Assembly: GCA_003024985.2 (NCBI GenBank) | Contig: PXIH01S0005151.1 | Source: Euperipatoides rowelli | Lineage: Eukaryota > Onychophora > Udeonychophora > Euonychophora > Peripatopsidae | Strand: one strand, 5' to 3' | DNA length: 10,898 nt | In this document: in pieces, positions 8,094-10,898 of the stretch | Numbering within the stretch: position 1 is the stretch's first letter | Layout of the letters: each line of letters begins with the position of its first letter | Position numbers and translations under genes: made by a program | The notes under the pieces: model-generated | Databases searched by the model: none | Told to the model about the DNA's origin: nothing | The model's input: the letters and a program-made list of their open reading frames with translations, nothing else

Positions 8094-8866
8094 TAGTTGA
8101 CATAATAATTGTTTTATTATAATTTATTTTAATCCACTAATCTGTTTTCTTTTTAATTTATTTTTTAGTCCAAGTAGGCCCTTCTTGCCCCCTCCCCTCA
8201 AAAAAACTTTTTTTTCTTTCATGGTTTTCTTTTTTATTCTTATATTAGCCTATATATAAGTTATATAATTAACACGTTCTTTAATGAACTTCAAAAGATC
8301 TTTTCAAATGTTAGATGAATGAAAATAGTTGCTGACAAAAGCCAATTTTCTAAAGTTTGAAGGTTTGAACACTAATTCAAAAAGACGATTCAGCTAACTT
8401 AGTCAGCAGAATACTAATATTAAGATAAAAAGGCCAGTTAAGATGATTCAAGATATTTTAAAGCTGTCATCTGGTCTGAATTTTTAACAATCCTAATTTA
8501 AAATGATCTCTTTATTCTTAGTCATATAGATGTCTATATTAGTAAATGGATGAATCATTTACCTATTCATTATTAAATACAAATAAACAATTTTGATAAC
8601 TCTTGTTTCTCAACTTTGAATACAAAGATTTAGCTTTTAAATAAATTAAAAGATTATAATAATTTAATATCTCAATACAAGTGTATTTTATACTCAATTT
8701 ATTGACCTTCATTAGCGTAATACTTTTATATTATAAGCGATTTTTGATTTTTCTTAGGCTTATATATCTTGGTACAGTACTTAAATTTGCAAATACAATG
8801 TGCACATAAAATGCCATGCCTTTACAACTTTAAACATTAATAACAATTTAATTGTATATAAAATAA
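8094..8866. other. AT-rich interval, nothing identifiable
   Basis: There is no ORF, RNA gene or mobile-element end that I can support. It contains a pyrimidine-rich stretch (about 8165-8230) with a short C-rich patch, and a separated 7-base inverted repeat, tgctgac near 8330 and gtcagca near 8402, which is within chance. Confidence 0.5.
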
Positions 8867-9318
8867 ATTCTGGGTGAGTGTCAATTAAAAGAGGTATTAA
8901 TAATAATCATAGATGGTGTTATTGGTCCTGTGCATGAGACAAGTGGTGCCATCTGGCAGCATAAACACAAGTATTTCATAATTAATCAGTAGTTGATGAA
9001 TCCACTAGAAAAGGCACCATGTGTTGAAATCAAACCAGCTGCCATGTTTAAATGTAAGTTTAGAACTCAATATAATAGATCATCACTGTAAAGGCCTACT
9101 TTTCACACCTGGTATGAAACATTTATTGCCATGATCACCTAACATAATGCCCTGTAAATAATTTTGTAGGGATTTTGTTAAAGAACTTGTCATCAATTCT
9201 TGGGTAGCTAACATGAACTATTTGAAGATGAAAATTATTACTGAATTTGCTGAAATCAATGATATGCTTGCTGTGTCCTACATGACAAGAGCTGGAATAC
9301 CACCTAGACATATTACAC
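8867..9318 (+). pseudogene. Possible decayed coding block of unknown identity
   Basis: This block is less AT-biased than its surroundings and has two long open stretches on the plus strand. The first runs about 8867-8992 (ending KHKYFIINQ, containing DGVIGPVHETSGAIW) and continues in the same frame past single stops. The second, in another frame, runs about 9160-9318 and reads CRDFVKELVINSWVAN early, with MTRAGIPPRHITHN before its stop. The residues are more mixed than random AT-rich translations elsewhere in the window, and a TTTTGTAG|G sequence at its left edge could be a splice acceptor. I recognise no family. It could be a dead transposase fragment, a host exon or chance. LINE B begins just to its right. 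Confidence 0.25.
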
Positions 9319-9383
9319 ACAACTAATGGTACACATGTTGAAAGTTGGTGATTTCAGTATATGATTATGATACTTGTATAGCT

Positions 9384-9401
9384 ACTCCTTATATCCGGAG
9401 T
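9384..9401 (-). other. Small hairpin near the 3' end of LINE B
   Basis: The arms actcc (9384-9388) and ggagt (9397-9401) pair perfectly around an eight-base loop. On the LINE's own strand this lies about 125 bases after the stop codon and about 25 bases before the AT-rich stretch where the element seems to end. Stem-loops at this place serve as reverse-transcriptase recognition signals in some LINEs; that role is inferred. Confidence 0.45.
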
Positions 9402-9525
9402 CATCTTTGATGTTAGCCATTTTCCCTACTCCAAACTTCATTCTCACCCCCTTCATCTCATTTCCTCCCATTTCATCTCCCCCCCCCATATCCCCTTCTC
9501 TGCCACCTCCAATTTATTCTATGAT

Positions 9526-10898
9526 TTATTCATTACTTCCCCTATTTCTTCTTTCTCTCTTTTTTATAACCTTATAATTTTTCACCCATCCCATCCACTT
9601 TCCTTTCTCTTCAAAACCCAACCATTTCACTATTAGTTTTTCTTTGTTACCATAATTATCTAGCCCCAATCCTCCATTTTTTATCACTTTCAATCTTTCC
9701 ATTTCTAATCTTTTACACTCCAAAATATATGCTCAATATTCTCTTCCCCCATATGACATAAGTCACATATTGTTCCGTTTCCTTCTCCAAAATTTCATTC
9801 TCTAACCTTTGTTCTCAAACTACCTGTTCTTGCTTGAAACAACAATTCACTTCCCCTATCGTTTCTATATAACTCTCCTTCTTCCTTGACAGATAATTTA
9901 TTTTTGTAAATATTTAATGACTTTTTCTTTAACACTTTCTCTTGCCAAGATCTTTCACCTTCATTCTTTGTTATTTTCCCAATTTCATTATTCCATAATT
10001 TTTAATTTAAATGTTTAGTTGCCTTTTCATTTCTCCATCTCTTTATGTTAAATAGTATCCTATCCTCTCTTTGTCTACTACTTTTGCCAATATTGTATTA
10101 CCCGTTTCCACCATTTAGACTTTGTACCTCTTAACATACTATCTCTAAATGTCCATTTATACACACTACTCTCCTCCATTAACTGCAATATACCAAATCT
10201 TTTTAGCTTTGCTTTCATTTCCCTAACTTCAAACAAGCTCCACCCCATTTCTACTTGGATAGCTTCTATTGTCGTAATAATACTTTCTCCCAATGCAAAT
10301 CTACATATCTCCTTTTGTAACTTTTCTAATTCCTCTGTTACTTGTTTAGATATCACCAATACATCACTACCATACATTATTCCTGGTACTGCTACCCCTT
10401 CCATAATGTTCTAACCACTTCATATTTACTATAACTCATACATGCAACTTTTTTTTATCATTCCTTTATTTCTTTTTGCTTTACCTAATAATTTTATTTT
10501 CCATTCCTTTAAATAATCATTTCCTTCTCCTATTTTTACCCCCAAATACTTGTATTGCTTAGCTTCCTCTATTTTCTCTTTATTTAATTCCAAAATCCCT
10601 TCCTCTCTCTTATTTATCCATAATACTTTTGATTTTTCAAAACTAAATTCTAAACCTAACTCATTTATAGTCTGTCCACATATATCTAATAATAACTGTA
10701 ACTCCTCTCTATTTTCTGCACATACCATCACATCATCAGCAAATATTAGTCCTGGTAATTTTCTATTTATTCCTCCTCTTAAGCTTACCCCTTTTCCTGA
10801 TTTTACTAACTCTTCTTCTAATTTACTTATATATATTATAAAATGTATTGCTGACATTGGGCATCCTTGCCTCAATCCTCTTTCACTTTTAATCATAT
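9526..10898 (-). pseudogene. LINE B ORF2 carboxy-terminal half (reverse transcriptase), frameshifted
   Basis: The frame is open from the right edge to 10429 and carries motif B GLRQGCPMS (10859-10878 covers RQGCP), PGLIFADDVMV with FADD at 10732-10743, then FEKSKVLW and QYKYLGVKI, the typical order after the catalytic box. A break at about 10405-10440, next to a run of A, moves to a second open stretch at 10078-10404 (VAVPGIMYGSDVL..., KLQKEICRFALG), typical of the region after the thumb in many LINEs. More stops and shifts follow before the finger and the final segment ending RRNRGSNE. The protein would have copied element RNA at a nicked target site. At least four breaks make this copy non-functional. 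Confidence 0.9.
9715..9767 (-). other. CCHC-like zinc finger of LINE B ORF2
   Basis: The minus strand encodes CDLCHMGEENIEHI, then, after a one-base slip, LECKRL. Cysteine codons are at 9765-9767, 9756-9758 and 9715-9717 and the histidine at 9729-9731, giving C-X2-C-X8-H and a cysteine three or four residues on. Such a finger near the carboxy terminus is common in LINE ORF2 proteins. Confidence 0.78.

Larger units (their letters stand above)
9360..10898 (-). mobile_element. LINE B: 3' half of a second non-LTR retrotransposon
   Basis: On the minus strand, from the right edge, one reads a reverse transcriptase core with RQGCPMS and FADD, a carboxy-terminal region, a CCHC-like finger, a stop at 9526-9528, about 150 bases of 3' untranslated sequence with a short hairpin, and an AT-rich end near 9360. 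The 5' half, which would include any endonuclease and ORF1, lies beyond the window. It differs from LINE A in its catalytic box (FADD against YADD), its downstream region (no GGMGY block) and its strongly purine-rich coding strand, so it is a different family. Fewer breaks suggest it is younger. The clade is not decided. Confidence 0.92.

Noticed and set aside
4889-8964. CTCF-like sites (caccatctattggc near 4890, gtgccatctggcagc near 8949)
   Set aside because: They only loosely resemble the CTCF core, and similar CCATCT/GGC strings are common at transposon ends. There is no evidence for binding.
9135-9320. 61-codon minus-strand open frame
   Set aside because: It is opposite the more coding-like plus-strand stretch and has no motif I recognise.
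9374-9577. 67-codon plus-strand open frame rich in S, P, L and F
   Set aside because: It is antisense to the purine-rich 3' end of LINE B, whose finger and stop codon lie on the other strand.

Overview
The window is AT-rich eukaryotic DNA, most likely from an invertebrate animal. It is dominated by decayed mobile elements and simple repeats. I see no intact host gene, no prokaryotic operon signals and no CRISPR array. The mix of an L1/Tx1-like LINE, a second LINE, a tRNA-derived SINE, a small inverted-repeat transposon and a long GATA/GGAT minisatellite would fit a lophotrochozoan such as a mollusc. That placement is a guess.

Layout. (1) Bases 1-4730, minus strand: a nearly full-length but dead two-ORF non-LTR retrotransposon (LINE A). 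It reads right to left: ORF1 with two zinc knuckles (start codon 4725-4727, stop 3357-3359), a one-base gap, then ORF2 (start 3353-3355, stop 74-76). ORF2 holds an APE-type endonuclease, a reverse transcriptase with a YADD box, an L1/Tx1-like carboxy-terminal region and a CCHC-like finger. Motifs fall in all three frames, so it is a pseudogene. (2) Bases 4731-6427: AT-rich DNA without a supportable gene. It may include the LINE A 5' untranslated region and holds a perfect 9-bp hairpin. (3) Bases 6428-6679: a 252-bp MITE-like element with 31-bp terminal inverted repeats and a 6-bp target duplication. (4) Bases 6732-7023: a truncated tRNA-derived SINE with a T-arm/B box, a 3' stem-loop and an A-rich tail, inside a perfect 14-bp target-site duplication. 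(5) Bases 7491-8093: a GGAT/GATA minisatellite with a larger unit marked by 'caaggg'. (6) Bases 8094-8866: featureless AT-rich DNA. (7) Bases 8867-9318: a more coding-like plus-strand block of unknown identity. (8) Bases 9360-10898, minus strand: the 3' half of a second, younger LINE (LINE B) running off the right edge, with an FADD reverse transcriptase core, a long carboxy-terminal region, a CCHC-like finger and a 3' hairpin.

How the parts relate. The LINEs would have been the autonomous machinery and the SINE and MITE are non-autonomous passengers. Nothing shows that a LINE here mobilised this SINE. The most informative points are the TAATATG ORF1/ORF2 junction of LINE A, the lost endonuclease residues in the same element, and the clean target duplications of the SINE and the MITE. 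I found no convincing undescribed functional system.
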